NCBI GenBank assembly: GCA_023386345.1
Contig: JAEWJT010000016.1
Span: 465,531 to 529,530 of the forward strand
DNA: 64,000 nucleotides
Direction of reading: 5' to 3'
From: Bacillota bacterium
Lineage (GTDB): Bacteria > Bacillota > Clostridia > Tissierellales > Sedimentibacteraceae
Position 1 is the stretch's first letter. Each line of letters opens with the position of its first letter. Below, one piece after another: positions 27,239 through 36,461 of this stretch. The notes under the pieces are model-generated. The model had not been told where the DNA came from, did not search any database, and saw only the letters and a list, made by a program, of their open reading frames with translations. The translations under genes were made by a program, and so were the position numbers.

Positions 27239-29398
27239 ATGACCAAAAATAACGAAAGAATTTACGAAGAAAATAAGCTATCGGAGGTTTTGAAAGAGTT
27301 ATCACTAAATATTGATTATTATAATAAATCAAAGTTAGTTTTCAGCAAGAAGATTAAAACAGTAAAAAATAGCAATGAATTAAATGTTATATCTAATCAT
27401 CTTGAATTGATTGAAAAAAATCTTAGAAATAACAACACAGCTTTATTAAATCCATATTTTGGAAGAATAGATTATAGAGATAAGAATGAATCTAAAAATT
27501 TTAACTTATATATTGGAAAGCACGGAATTCAAGATACCAAGGATAATACTCTGACAGTAGATTGGAGAGCGCCTATATCCTCTGTTTACTATGATTGTCA
27601 ATTAGGTGATAATAAGTTAGAAATTTTTGAAAATGAAGAGCTTGATTTAGATTTAAGATTGAAAAGAACAATAGAGATAGTAAATAGCAAGCTTGTCGAT
27701 TTTTATGATGTAAATACAGTTGCAGCTGATGAACTGTTAACTAAATATTTAGCAAAAAATAAAGAGGCTGTATTGAGTGAAATAGTTGCAACTATTCAAA
27801 AAGATCAAAACAGAATAATTAGAGATAGCTATTTTCACAATATAATCGTGCAAGGTGGAGCAGGAAGCGGAAAAACGACTGTGGCAATGCACAGAGTATC
27901 GTTCTTACTATATAATTTCAAGGATATTTTTAATTCGGAGAATTTTTATATTTTGGGTAGCAATAAAATGTTTTTGAATTATATCACAAGTATTTTGCCG
28001 TCTCTTGATGTAGGTGAGATAAAAAACATGGTACTATCAACATTTTTCTATGAATTTATATCAGAGTATATGTCAAAGACTAAAAATAAGTTTAAATTTA
28101 TCGATAAATATTCTGATGACAATAGGCTTGACATGGCTTTCAAAGGTAAAATAGGTTTTGTTAAAGCTTTAGAAAAGTACTTAAAAATCTACGAGCATGA
28201 TAATATTCCTATTGAAAATATTGCAATTAATGGTTATGTGGTAATGGAAAAAAGTAATATTATGAATTTACTGCAAACCTTTAAAGAAAAATCTATGCAA
28301 GAAAAAATTGCTATATTAAACGAGCAGTTAAAAAATAAGATAATCGCATTTATGGAAAATAATCCTAATGTCAAATTAGTTTCTAAAGAAATGCCAGAAA
28401 TCAAAGAGCGTATTGAAAAAGGCTTGAAATTTAACGCTGAAGCTAGATTTATGGATATGCTTAGAGAATTTTCAAAATATTTTGGAGATAGTAAAAATAA
28501 ATTAAACATAATCTCTATATATGGTGATTTTCTTTTAGCTTTAAAAGAAAAATTTGAAAACAACGAAAATTTAAGCATTTATGTAAAAAATATAGATAAT
28601 ATAATCAAGCAGATAAGTGAAAACAAATTTGATATATTTGACATAAGCATGCTAAATTTAATTAAGAAAAGACTTTGCACAAGTAAGAAGTTTGAGGATG
28701 TAAAGTATATAGTAGTTGACGAAGCACAGGATTTTGGAGCTTCGATATTTTACGTACTCCGAAATGTGTTTGATAAATCGTATTTTGCAATAATGGGGGA
28801 TATTTCCCAAAACATAAATTATGATATTGGTATGAATGATTGGGAATGCTTAACAAATGAGATTTTCACATCAAAACATGATAAATTCTATACACTAAGC
28901 AAGAGCTATAGAAATACAATAGAGATATCTAATTTAGCGATAAAGGTATTAAAAAGAGCAGAATTTAAAACCTATGAAATAGAACCATTTGTCAGACATG
29001 GAAAAGAGCCTGAAATTATCAACACTGATAATTTTGAGGAGACTGTAACAAAATCATTGAAAATAATCGATGATATCTTGAAAAATGGCTTTAAAACAGT
29101 AGCTGTAATTTGCAGAACACAGGAAGAGGCAGATATAGTAAGCAATTCATTATCTAAGCATATAGAGCTTCAAAATATAAATGCAGATGCTGAATCGAGC
29201 TTTATAAATGGTGTGATGGTCATGCCAATACAAATGTCAAAAGGATTAGAATTTGACGCAGTTGTTTTATGGGATGTAAACAATGAAAATTATCTAGTAT
29301 GTGACTCTGATATTAAGCTTCTGTACGTAGCCATAACACGAGCATTACACGAGTTGTATGTGTTATATACTGGAAATATCTCAGAACTGCTAATTTAA
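27239..29398 (+). CDS. HelD-like UvrD-family helicase (RNA polymerase recycling type)
   Basis: About 719 residues, superfamily 1 helicase. A long charged helical N-terminus (to about residue 190) precedes Walker A QGGAGSGKTTVAMHRVSFLL. Walker B/motif II is VVDEAQDF, motif III is GDISQNI, motif IV contains LSKSYRNT, and motif VI is YVAITRAL. The N-terminal coiled coil plus split helicase arrangement is that of HelD, which displaces RNA polymerase from DNA. I chose the ATG at 27239, eight bases after GGAGG; the frame also opens at 27224 inside the RBS. It has no close functional neighbours. Confidence 0.82.
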   Translation: MTKNNERIYEENKLSEVLKELSLNIDYYNKSKLVFSKKIKTVKNSNELNVISNHLELIEKNLRNNNTALLNPYFGRIDYRDKNESKNFNLYIGKHGIQDTKDNTLTVDWRAPISSVYYDCQLGDNKLEIFENEELDLDLRLKRTIEIVNSKLVDFYDVNTVAADELLTKYLAKNKEAVLSEIVATIQKDQNRIIRDSYFHNIIVQGGAGSGKTTVAMHRVSFLLYNFKDIFNSENFYILGSNKMFLNYITSILPSLDVGEIKNMVLSTFFYEFISEYMSKTKNKFKFIDKYSDDNRLDMAFKGKIGFVKALEKYLKIYEHDNIPIENIAINGYVVMEKSNIMNLLQTFKEKSMQEKIAILNEQLKNKIIAFMENNPNVKLVSKEMPEIKERIEKGLKFNAEARFMDMLREFSKYFGDSKNKLNIISIYGDFLLALKEKFENNENLSIYVKNIDNIIKQISENKFDIFDISMLNLIKKRLCTSKKFEDVKYIVVDEAQDFGASIFYVLRNVFDKSYFAIMGDISQNINYDIGMNDWECLTNEIFTSKHDKFYTLSKSYRNTIEISNLAIKVLKRAEFKTYEIEPFVRHGKEPEIINTDNFEETVTKSLKIIDDILKNGFKTVAVICRTQEEADIVSNSLSKHIELQNINADAESSFINGVMVMPIQMSKGLEFDAVVLWDVNNENYLVCDSDIKLLYVAITRALHELYVLYTGNISELLI

Positions 29399-29408
29399 TG
29401 CAAAAATG

Positions 29409-29440
29409 AAAAAACGGTAAATAATTATTTACCGTTTTTT
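29409..29440. terminator. Bidirectional terminator between the helicase and hemerythrin genes
   Basis: AAAAAACGGTAAAT pairs with ATTTACCGTTTTTT around a short loop. The hemerythrin stop codon lies inside the stem. Confidence 0.9.
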
Positions 29441-29829
29441 ATAAATGCTGCAACTTTTTTATCTTCACCTTTTATGTGATTTATAAGCCAAGCTGCAACC
29501 TTAGTATTAATTTTAAAAGTCAAAGCAACAGTAGCTCCATCCTTAACATAATCATCAATTATAGCATTAACCTCTGTTTTAAAATCATCATGCAGTTTTT
29601 TATGAGCTGTATATCCAGGATAATTATATTGCTTTTGTAGCTTTTCTTCATCAGCAAAATGCTTAACAGTATAATCAGCTAAAAATTTTACAGTAGATTG
29701 TATTTCTGCACGACCCATTCCCTTTGCACAAGCTTCCAAAAGATTGTTTACAGCATTTATAAGTTCTTTGTGCTGTGAATCTATTGCTGCATTTCCTGTT
29801 TCTAAACTTTTGTCAAAAGTGTATATCAT
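29425..29829 (-). CDS. Bacteriohemerythrin
   Basis: A 134-residue four-helix di-iron protein. All seven expected ligands are in place: His20 (DSQHKEL), His57 and Glu61 (HFADEE), His76 and His80 (HKKLH), His118 and Asp123 (HIKGED). Single-domain bacteriohemerythrins bind O2 and probably protect anaerobes from oxygen. The ATG at 29829 follows AAGGAGG; a longer version beginning at 29889 would add 20 residues without an RBS. It is divergent from the CPBP protease gene. Confidence 0.95.
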   Translation of the reverse strand: MIYTFDKSLETGNAAIDSQHKELINAVNNLLEACAKGMGRAEIQSTVKFLADYTVKHFADEEKLQKQYNYPGYTAHKKLHDDFKTEVNAIIDDYVKDGATVALTFKINTKVAAWLINHIKGEDKKVAAFIKNGK

Positions 29830-29889
29830 TAAAAAGTCCTCCTTATAATTAATATGCGTTAGATGATTCACATACGTGAAGTCCTCCAC

Positions 29890-30191
29890 ACTATTATATT
29901 AGAAAAAATATACCATATTTTGTCGAATAATACAAGTATATTATTAGATCATATAAAAAGCCAAATATTTTATTTTGAAAAAATAATAATTATATTTATT
30001 TTGTTTTGGGTATATAGGATATATGTTTACTAAAAACTTTATTAACCAAAAATGGTTAAAATTATTTGATTTATAATGTTGTTTTATAGTAAAATTAATT
30101 ATTAAATAGTTTGCGTAGAAAAGCTATGTTATAATATAATTTCTAATAGATGAAGTTTTATTTTTGTAAAAAAGAAAGGATTGTAAATTAA
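29890..30191. other. Divergent promoter region between hemerythrin and CPBP genes
   Basis: A palindrome TTAACCA-AAA-TGGTTAA at about 30042-30058 could be an operator. Near 30113 a TTGCGT, 18-bp spacer and TATAAT form a plausible promoter toward the CPBP gene. Nothing else is recognisable. Confidence 0.4.
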
Positions 30192-31187
30192 ATGGAACTT
30201 AAAAAAAAGCAATTAAAACACATATCAACATGGATAGGCATGATATTAACTGCCACAATGGTAGTAGCATTTATAACTAATAATCTTATTTTTTATGCTG
30301 TTGCAACATGGGCTCCACAAATAAGCTTTGAACCATGGTTTGCCTTGACAGTAAATGCCATAGGATTATATGCTATAGGGTATACAATATTTAGAGTACT
30401 TATGAATAGAATTCCTAATTATAAGAGTGAAGATGAAATAAGCGAATATACACTATCAAAAGAGCTAAGAAATGAAGAAGAAGGCACTAATAAAATAAAA
30501 AGATATTCTTTTATGCAAATAGTTAGCTTGATATTCATTAGCCTTGCAGCTTTATATGTTTCTAATATAATAACAGTAGGTATTAATGCTTTAATAGCGT
30601 ATTTAAAAGGTACGGACATTGCTAATCCTCTTCAAACAATAATAGGCACTTCAAACCTTATATACACATTTATATTTGTTTGCATTGTAGCGCCAATAGT
30701 TGAAGAGATAATGTTCAGAAAAATATTGCTTAATAAATTATTACCCTTTGGAAAAAAACTTTCCATTATAGTTTCAGCATTTGCCTTTGGTTTATTTCAT
30801 GGAAATTTATTCCAAATTTTATATGCCTTTGTTTTAGGAATAATATTAGCACATATAACAATTAACTCTGGTACGATTAAATATGCTATAATTTTACACG
30901 TTGTAATCAATACATTAGGTTCTGTTGTATTCCCAAGCCTTATCTTAAGTAACAATATAATAGCAATAGCTGTTGCAGTGCTTATAGTACTTTCGTGCAT
31001 AATAGTAGGAATTATACTTTTTGCAACAAAAAGAAAAGCACTATTCCCAAAATTAGTTGAGGAAACGCCGCCAGAACAACAAGAGCCAATGAAAGTATCA
31101 ACATCACTGCTATCAATAGGAATGATAGTATTTTGGATTGCAATATCAGCATTAGTAATATCAAGAACATTCTTTTTAAATTTTTAA
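30192..31187 (+). CDS. CPBP-family intramembrane metalloprotease
   Basis: A 331-residue membrane protein with about eight spans. The three hallmark motifs of CPBP/ABI proteases are present: EEIMFR (EExxxR), FGLFH (FxxxH) and HVVIN (HxxxN), all in the second half. Family members include the eukaryotic CAAX protease Rce1 and bacteriocin-immunity or processing proteins. Its substrate is unknown. It has its own upstream region and no obvious partner; the RiPP locus is too far (14 kb) to link it directly. Confidence 0.9.
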   Translation: MELKKKQLKHISTWIGMILTATMVVAFITNNLIFYAVATWAPQISFEPWFALTVNAIGLYAIGYTIFRVLMNRIPNYKSEDEISEYTLSKELRNEEEGTNKIKRYSFMQIVSLIFISLAALYVSNIITVGINALIAYLKGTDIANPLQTIIGTSNLIYTFIFVCIVAPIVEEIMFRKILLNKLLPFGKKLSIIVSAFAFGLFHGNLFQILYAFVLGIILAHITINSGTIKYAIILHVVINTLGSVVFPSLILSNNIIAIAVAVLIVLSCIIVGIILFATKRKALFPKLVEETPPEQQEPMKVSTSLLSIGMIVFWIAISALVISRTFFLNF

Positions 31188-31344
31188 AGTTAATAATAAT
31201 TAGTATATATATTATTACTCTAATAGATAACACCAATAAACTATGCGTGAAAAATTAGTAGAGTGATATTCTAATATCTAGTAAAGAAAAGAAAAATTTG
31301 TTTTATTTTTCTTTTCTTTACGTAGCTAAGGAAGCAAAATAAAT

Positions 31345-31432
31345 AAAAAAACGGTTGTCGTGCCTATAACGAGCTTTACTCACCTTACAAAAATCAAGGT
31401 AAAGGGAGTTAAGAAGCAGGAACCGTTTTTTA
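31345..31432 (+). ncRNA. Possible structured RNA with terminator-like outer stem
   Basis: An outer stem AACGGTT/AACCGTT (31350-31356 with 31421-31427), flanked by six A before and six T after, encloses two hairpins: TCGT/ACGA (358-361 with 369-372) and CTTTAC/GTAAAG (374-379 with 399-404). This is a multi-branched fold ending in a T-tract, as in small regulatory RNAs. It lies between convergent genes. A 65-codon frame overlapping it looks spurious. Confidence 0.4.
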
Positions 31433-31537
31433 TTTACTTTGTTAAACCAAGCTTCTCGATAGTGTATGCCGAAGAAAAAAACTTTACTAATTTTTCACTA
31501 GACGTACTAGATGTACTATACGCACTAAATATACTAA

Positions 31538-32395
31538 TCAAACCTCCATTCGACTAATAAATTCTTTGCTAAATTCCATTCCATCCTTATATCCAAGACT
31601 AATTAAATGAGAAATTTTATTTTTATTAAAATTTAAAGTCCCATTAAAAAGATTTCCTAAATCATGATCTGGGTTAATTAGATGCAGATTGGAATCTGGA
31701 AATTTTTCCCTTAATTTCTCTAATGATGTTTCATTATCGTTTGAAATTACTATTATATCCTTATGCCCGTAGTCGTACAAAGGCTTAATAGGTACATTAT
31801 CAATTAGACCGCCATCAATATAATGCTTATCATTTATCTCTATAGGCTCAAAAATGAGAGGAAGAGCTGAAGATGCCAATAGAATTTTATATGTATTTTC
31901 AATATTTTTATAATTTAACACTAAGTATGATATTTTCCCTACAGGTATTTTTTCATAAGCGCTTAAAGCAGCTCTTATACCTCTTAGCTCTTTAGGAATA
32001 TCAGTTATATCCACACTGCTTGCGTACATCACTTTATCAGAAGCTGATAGATTTTCTATTTTAAATTCTTTAAATAGTTCAACTAATTTTTTACGGTCAC
32101 CTAAGTAAGAATTTTTTAGTGGAGTATTTGTTTTTATGCTTCTTAGCATATTCATGATTTCATAAATATTTATACTATCAGCAAAAAATATATCACTTAC
32201 TCTGTTTTGCCAAATATCAATAGCCTTATCAATACCTACGCTTTCGACAAGCGCCATATTAAGAGCACCTATGGATGCACCCGAAAAACCGGTAATTTTT
32301 TCATATAAGCCATATTGAATAAGTGCATTTATTACTCCGAGTTGATATGCGCCCTTTGCTCCACCACCACTAAGAACTAAAGCTAAGTTTTCGAT
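31538..32395 (-). CDS. Patatin-like phospholipase without a canonical start codon
   Basis: Patatin phospholipases hydrolyse acyl lipids with a Ser-Asp dyad. The frame contains the oxyanion loop LVLSGGGAKGAYQLG, the nucleophile GASIG and the catalytic Asp in YIDGGLIDNVP. The first in-frame ATG is at 32257, downstream of the oxyanion loop and the nucleophile. Above it the frame stays open to a stop about 15 bases before position 32395 and offers no ATG, GTG or TTG. An ATC at 32395-32393 preceded by AGGTGA would give ENLALVLSGGG, exactly where homologues start. So either ATC is used, or the gene has lost its start (ATG to ATC) or suffered a nearby indel. It is about 285 codons. Confidence 0.75.
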   Translation of the reverse strand: MENLALVLSGGGAKGAYQLGVINALIQYGLYEKITGFSGASIGALNMALVESVGIDKAIDIWQNRVSDIFFADSINIYEIMNMLRSIKTNTPLKNSYLGDRKKLVELFKEFKIENLSASDKVMYASSVDITDIPKELRGIRAALSAYEKIPVGKISYLVLNYKNIENTYKILLASSALPLIFEPIEINDKHYIDGGLIDNVPIKPLYDYGHKDIIVISNDNETSLEKLREKFPDSNLHLINPDHDLGNLFNGTLNFNKNKISHLISLGYKDGMEFSKEFISRMEV

Positions 32396-32470
32396 ACAAT
32401 CACCTACTTATAAAATATTATTATTAATAATTTATGCAAATATGGTTTGTTTTGCTAATATAAATTGTTA

Positions 32471-32499
32471 TTTACTGTTTGTATTAATTATGCTACAAT
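32471..32499 (+). promoter_or_regulatory. Promoter of rodA
   Basis: TTTACT at 32471-32476, a 17-bp spacer and TACAAT at 32494-32499, about 47 bases before the rodA ATG. Confidence 0.65.
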
Positions 32500-32545
32500 G
32501 TAAAGGTCAAGCATTTGATTTTTTAAGATAGTGAGGTGGATACAA

Positions 32546-33703
32546 ATGTTTAAAAAAGAAAATAGATTTATTAAGAAATTTGATTTTATTTTGTTTATTA
32601 CTACTATAATTCTGGTTATTTACGGTGTATTTATATTAAAAAGTGCTACAATGAGCCTTAAAGTTGGCAGTATGCCATATTTGAAAACTCAAGTTGCTTC
32701 ATTTATTATTGGACTTTGTGCGATTGTTGTATTGTTATTTATTGATTATGAAATTTACGGATATTTTTATATTCCTATTTATGTAATTTCTAACTTATTA
32801 TTAATGGCAGTTTTAATTTGGGGTTATGGTGCTGATGAATGGGGTGCAAACAACTGGCTAAAAATAGGTCCTATTTCGTTCCAACCATCAGAAATAGCTA
32901 AGATTGGAGTAATCATTTCCTTGGCAAAATATGTAGATAAGAACAAAGAAAAGATAAATCAACCATTTACCCTTATAAAAATATTAATTTTTGCTTTTTT
33001 TCCTGTAGGTTTAATTTTATTGCAGCCAGATGCTGGTACTGCCATGGTTCTTATGTTTTTTATAATGATTATGTTATTTGCAGCAGGCTTAAGCTATAAG
33101 TATATAATGCCAGTACTTGTTATTGCAGTTATTGCAATGGTTGTAGGAGTTATATATATATATGGAGTCTTAGAAAAAGTTCATGCTGAGGGACTCACAG
33201 GTGGTTATAAATTAGCAAGGATACTTACGTTTCTTGATCCGACACTTGATACAAATGGTAAAGGCTTGCAGGTAATACAGTCTGAAATTGCGATAGGTTC
33301 AGGCCAAATGTTTGGACGAGGATATCAGCAAGGCATACAAAATCAATATGGATTTTTACCTGCTAAGGAAACTGATTTTATATTTTCAATTTTATGTGAG
33401 GAACTAGGATTTGTAGGCGGAGTATCCTTAATTCTACTATATGCTGTATTTTTGCTTAGGATGATTAAAATATCCAAGGGAAGCGCTGATATGTTCGGCT
33501 CTCTCATAGTCATAGGTATTATGGGAATGTTTTTATTCCATATATTAGAAAACATAGGAATGACAATGAGATTGCTGCCAGTAACAGGTATACCTCTGCC
33601 ATTTGTAAGCAATGGAGGAACTTTTATGCTTATTAATATGGTAAGTGTAGGTTTGGTTCTTAGTGTAGGCTTAAAAAGAGGTCGGAAGGATTTGTTTAAC
33701 TAG
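32546..33703 (+). CDS. rodA: SEDS-family peptidoglycan polymerase, RodA type
   Basis: A 385-residue SEDS protein with about ten spans. Conserved stretches are ANNWLKIGPISFQPSEIAK, LLQPDAGTAMVL, the KETDFIFSILCEELGF loop and the terminal GIPLPFVSNGGT. SEDS proteins polymerise lipid II together with a class B penicillin-binding protein. The sequence favours RodA (elongation) over FtsW, as it stands outside any division cluster, but FtsW or SpoVE is possible. The ATG at 32546 follows AGGTGG; the frame opens earlier at a GTG overlapping the RBS. Confidence 0.88.
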   Translation: MFKKENRFIKKFDFILFITTIILVIYGVFILKSATMSLKVGSMPYLKTQVASFIIGLCAIVVLLFIDYEIYGYFYIPIYVISNLLLMAVLIWGYGADEWGANNWLKIGPISFQPSEIAKIGVIISLAKYVDKNKEKINQPFTLIKILIFAFFPVGLILLQPDAGTAMVLMFFIMIMLFAAGLSYKYIMPVLVIAVIAMVVGVIYIYGVLEKVHAEGLTGGYKLARILTFLDPTLDTNGKGLQVIQSEIAIGSGQMFGRGYQQGIQNQYGFLPAKETDFIFSILCEELGFVGGVSLILLYAVFLLRMIKISKGSADMFGSLIVIGIMGMFLFHILENIGMTMRLLPVTGIPLPFVSNGGTFMLINMVSVGLVLSVGLKRGRKDLFN

Positions 33704-33811
33704 AATAAATATTTGCTTTTTATTGGGCTTATAGTTTATTTTTAGATATATTTGATGAAATATAATTTAAATATTTTCCAAAATTTGGATTATTAAATTA
33801 TAAAATATTTA

Positions 33812-33840
33812 TTGACATTAATGATATTTTTTGATACAAT
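33812..33840 (+). promoter_or_regulatory. Promoter of the rplU-prp-rpmA operon
   Basis: Consensus TTGACA at 33812-33817, 17-bp spacer, TACAAT at 33835-33840. Confidence 0.85.
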
Positions 33841-33849
33841 CATCATTTG

Positions 33850-33976
33850 TAAGAAACCGCTCGAATCAGGTTTGAATTATAAACATTTTAAAAGATAATG
33901 ATTTATTTAACTATAATAATAGATTGTAATCTTTGATGTACCTGCAATGGCGAGACTCAAAAAGAGGAGGTGCACT
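33850..33976 (+). ncRNA. Probable L21 leader of rplU
   Basis: A 5' untranslated region of about 125 bases between the promoter and rplU. It contains GTAAGAAACCGCTCGAATC near its start and a GGCGAGACTCAAAAAG segment just before the RBS, resembling the L21 leader that binds ribosomal protein L21 in Firmicutes. A full structural match was not tested. Confidence 0.5.
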
Positions 33977-34288
33977 ATGTACGCAATAATTGAAACAGGT
34001 GGAAAACAGTACAGAGTTCAAGAAGGTGACAGCATCAGAGTTGAGAAATTAAACTTTGTTGATGGAGATACTATAAAATTTGACAAAGTTTTATTAGTAG
34101 CTAACGATTCTAACTTAAACGTTGGAAAACCATATATAGACGGAGCTGTTGTTGAGGCTAAAGTTGAAAAACAAGGTAAAAACAAGAAAATAGTTGTTTT
34201 CAAGTACAAGCCTAAGAAAGATTACAGAAACAAAAAAGGCCATCGTCAGCCTTATACACAAGTAAAAATTGAGAAAATAGTTTGCTAA
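33977..34288 (+). CDS. rplU: 50S ribosomal protein L21
   Basis: L21 binds 23S rRNA next to L20. The 103-residue protein has the family start MYAIIETGGKQYRVQEGD, a VEAKVEKQGKNKKIVVFKYKPKK stretch in outline and the GHRQPYTQVKIEKI end. The ATG at 33977 follows GAGGAGG; a frame opening ten codons earlier lacks an RBS. First gene of the conserved rplU-prp-rpmA block. Confidence 0.98.
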   Translation: MYAIIETGGKQYRVQEGDSIRVEKLNFVDGDTIKFDKVLLVANDSNLNVGKPYIDGAVVEAKVEKQGKNKKIVVFKYKPKKDYRNKKGHRQPYTQVKIEKIVC

Positions 34289-34356
34289 TATCAAAAACAT
34301 TAGCTTAGAAAAATTTTCTATATGATGAAGATTTCATCTTAGTAAAAGAGGATATT

Positions 34357-34686
34357 ATGACAAAAATTACAATACATAAAACAGGCGACAAAATAGTTGG
34401 TTTTATTATTGATGGTCATACAGGTTTTGCTAATTTCGGAGAAGATATAGTTTGTGCTTCATTATCACTTCTATCTATAACAGCAATTAATTCGCTTAAT
34501 ATAGTTGCAGGAATTGATGAAAAGGACATGAATTATAAAATCAATGATGAATTAGGCTATTTGAAAGTAAGAACAAATAAAATAAATGATAAATCAGATG
34601 TAATATATAATACTTTTTTAGTTGGAGTTCAGCTATTAATAGAAAATTACAGCGATTATATTACACTTATAACCGAGGAGGTGTAA
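34357..34686 (+). CDS. prp: Ribosomal-processing cysteine protease Prp
   Basis: Prp cleaves the N-terminal extension of L27 in Firmicutes and related phyla. The 109-residue protein has the catalytic His21 in DGHTGFA and Cys33 in GEDIVCASLS, with the spacing known for Prp. It sits between rplU and rpmA, two bases before the rpmA start codon, and the L27 next door has the matching cleavage site. Confidence 0.95.
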   Translation: MTKITIHKTGDKIVGFIIDGHTGFANFGEDIVCASLSLLSITAINSLNIVAGIDEKDMNYKINDELGYLKVRTNKINDKSDVIYNTFLVGVQLLIENYSDYITLITEEV

Positions 34687-34688
34687 AA

Positions 34689-34982
34689 ATGTTATTAAAG
34701 TTAAATTTGCAGTTATTTGCACATAAAAAAGGTGTTGGTAGCTCTAAAAACGGCCGTGATAGTGAGTCTAAGAGACTTGGTACAAAAAAAGGTGACGGAC
34801 AGCATGTTGTAGCAGGAAACATACTTGTTAGACAAAGAGGAACTAAAATTCATCCAGGTCTTAATGTAGGACTTGGTAAGGACCACACATTATACACAAA
34901 AGTTGATGGTGTTGTTAAGTTCGAGAGAAAAGACAAGACAAGAAAGCAAGTTAGCGTATATCCATTTGCAAACGAGGCATAA
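34689..34982 (+). CDS. rpmA: 50S ribosomal protein L27 with Prp-cleaved N-terminal extension
   Basis: L27 reaches the peptidyl transferase centre with its N-terminus. The 97-residue precursor starts MLLKLNLQLFAHKKG; the LNLQLF/AHKK junction is the Prp cleavage site, leaving mature L27 beginning with AHKKG. The family stretches SKRLGTKKGDGQHV and GNILVRQRGTKIHPG follow. Without cleavage the extension would block the active centre, so prp and rpmA act as a pair. Confidence 0.98.
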   Translation: MLLKLNLQLFAHKKGVGSSKNGRDSESKRLGTKKGDGQHVVAGNILVRQRGTKIHPGLNVGLGKDHTLYTKVDGVVKFERKDKTRKQVSVYPFANEA

Positions 34983-34987
34983 TAATA

Positions 34988-35014
34988 ACCTACCTTTTTA
35001 GGTAGGTTTTTTTT
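34988..35014 (+). terminator. Terminator after rpmA
   Basis: AACCTACC-TTTTT-AGGTAGGTTTTTTTT, directly after the rpmA stop codon; obgE is then transcribed separately. Confidence 0.92.
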
Positions 35015-35046
35015 GATAAAACATAAATAATTATTTGTTTTCGAAT

Positions 35047-35089
35047 ACAAAGGGAATACAAGGGACGGATTTTGTGTCTTTTGTCAAAA
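35047..35089. repeat. Degenerate copy of the GGGACAAAGG-type palindromic repeat
   Basis: ACAAAGGGAA, AAGGGACGG and CTTTTGTCAAAA pieces occur in the order seen at 26022-26061, but pairing is poor. The relationship is tentative. Confidence 0.25.
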
Positions 35090-35167
35090 TAGAAATAAGA
35101 CAGACATCAGAAATTTTAGATGTCTGGGTAGATATTAAATAATTTATGAAGAAAGGAGGAATTGAAT

Positions 35168-36442
35168 ATGTTTATAGATATAGCTAATATACACGTAAAA
35201 GCAGGCAATGGTGGTAATGGCTCAATAGCATTTAGGAGAGAAAAATATATCCCGATGGGTGGTCCAGAAGGCGGAAACGGCGGAAATGGCGGAAGTATAA
35301 TCTTAATTGCCGATGAAGGCCTTAGAACCTTGATGGATTTTAGATATCAAAAAAACTATAAAGCTCAAGCTGGTGAAGATGGCAGAGGAAGACAACAATA
35401 TGGTGCGGCTGGGAAAGATACTGTTTTAAAAGTACCTGTTGGAACTTTAGTAAAAGACCAAGAAACAGGGATTGTACTTGCGGATTTAAAAGAAAATGGA
35501 CAAAGTTTTGTAGTCGCAAAAGGTGGCAGAGGCGGTAGAGGAAACGTTAAGTTTAAAAACTCAATTAGACGTGCCCCACATTTTGCAGAGCCAGGAACTA
35601 AGGGCGTAGAAAGAGATATAACACTTGAATTAAAGTTGATAGCAGATGTTGGATTGGCCGGTTTCCCAAATGTTGGTAAGTCTACAATTTTATCAATTGT
35701 AACAAGTGCAAAGCCCAAAATTGCTAACTACCATTTTACAACATTAAAGCCAAATCTAGGCGTTGTAAATGTTGGAGTTGGACAGAGCTATGTTTTAGCT
35801 GATATACCTGGACTTATTGAGGGTGCTTCCTCAGGTGCAGGACTTGGTCATGAGTTTTTAAGACATGTTGAGAGAACAAAGCTTTTATTGCATGTGCTTG
35901 ATGCTTCAGGACAAGAGGACAGAGACCCTGTAGAGGATTTCTATAAAATAAACGATGAATTAAATAAATATAGTGAGAGAGTATCATATAAAAAACAAAT
36001 TATCTTGTTAAATAAGATGGATTTGCCAAATTCTAAAGAAAATGCTGAAAGAGTAAGAAAAGAGTTAGGGGATAAATATGATATATATGAGGTTTCAGCT
36101 GCTACAGGCGAGGGATTAGAGCTTGTAAAAAAGGTAGCATATGAACAGCTTCTTAAGATTGAGGATGAAATAGAATTTGTTGATCAAAGTGAAGTAGAAA
36201 GACTTTTCGATAAGAAGGAAAGAGATACAATAGTTATCAGAAAAGAAGATGATATTTATATCGCAGAAGGTGAGTTTTTAGAACGTTTAGTAAACTTTAC
36301 TAATTTTGATGATTATGAATCTATAAGTAATTTCCAAAAAGTGCTTATTGATAAAGGTGTTATTGAGAAATTGAGAGATTTAGGAGCAAAAGAGGGCGAC
36401 TCGATAAGTGTTTGTGGAGTTGAGTTTGATTTTGTTGAATAA
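35168..36442 (+). CDS. obgE: GTPase Obg/CgtA
   Basis: Obg is an essential GTPase in 50S ribosome assembly, stress and sporulation. The 424-residue protein has the glycine-rich N-terminal Obg fold (VKAGNGGNGSIAFRREK, GGPEGGNGGNGG), a G domain with G1 GFPNVGKST, G3 DIPGLIEGA and G4 NKMD, and a C-terminal OCT domain. The ATG at 35168 lies eight bases after AAGGAGG. yhbY follows 19 bases later, so both are probably cotranscribed. Confidence 0.97.
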   Translation: MFIDIANIHVKAGNGGNGSIAFRREKYIPMGGPEGGNGGNGGSIILIADEGLRTLMDFRYQKNYKAQAGEDGRGRQQYGAAGKDTVLKVPVGTLVKDQETGIVLADLKENGQSFVVAKGGRGGRGNVKFKNSIRRAPHFAEPGTKGVERDITLELKLIADVGLAGFPNVGKSTILSIVTSAKPKIANYHFTTLKPNLGVVNVGVGQSYVLADIPGLIEGASSGAGLGHEFLRHVERTKLLLHVLDASGQEDRDPVEDFYKINDELNKYSERVSYKKQIILLNKMDLPNSKENAERVRKELGDKYDIYEVSAATGEGLELVKKVAYEQLLKIEDEIEFVDQSEVERLFDKKERDTIVIRKEDDIYIAEGEFLERLVNFTNFDDYESISNFQKVLIDKGVIEKLRDLGAKEGDSISVCGVEFDFVE

Positions 36443-36461
36443 AGAAAGTGTGGTGTAATAA

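Noticed and set aside
30192..31187. CPBP protease as the leader peptidase of the RiPP locus
   Set aside because: It is 14 kb away, lacks the palindrome upstream, and CPBP genes are common in such genomes.
31360..31557. 65-codon plus-strand frame between the CPBP and patatin genes
   Set aside because: It overlaps a branched inverted-repeat structure, lacks an RBS and has low-complexity composition; RNA structure explains the region better.
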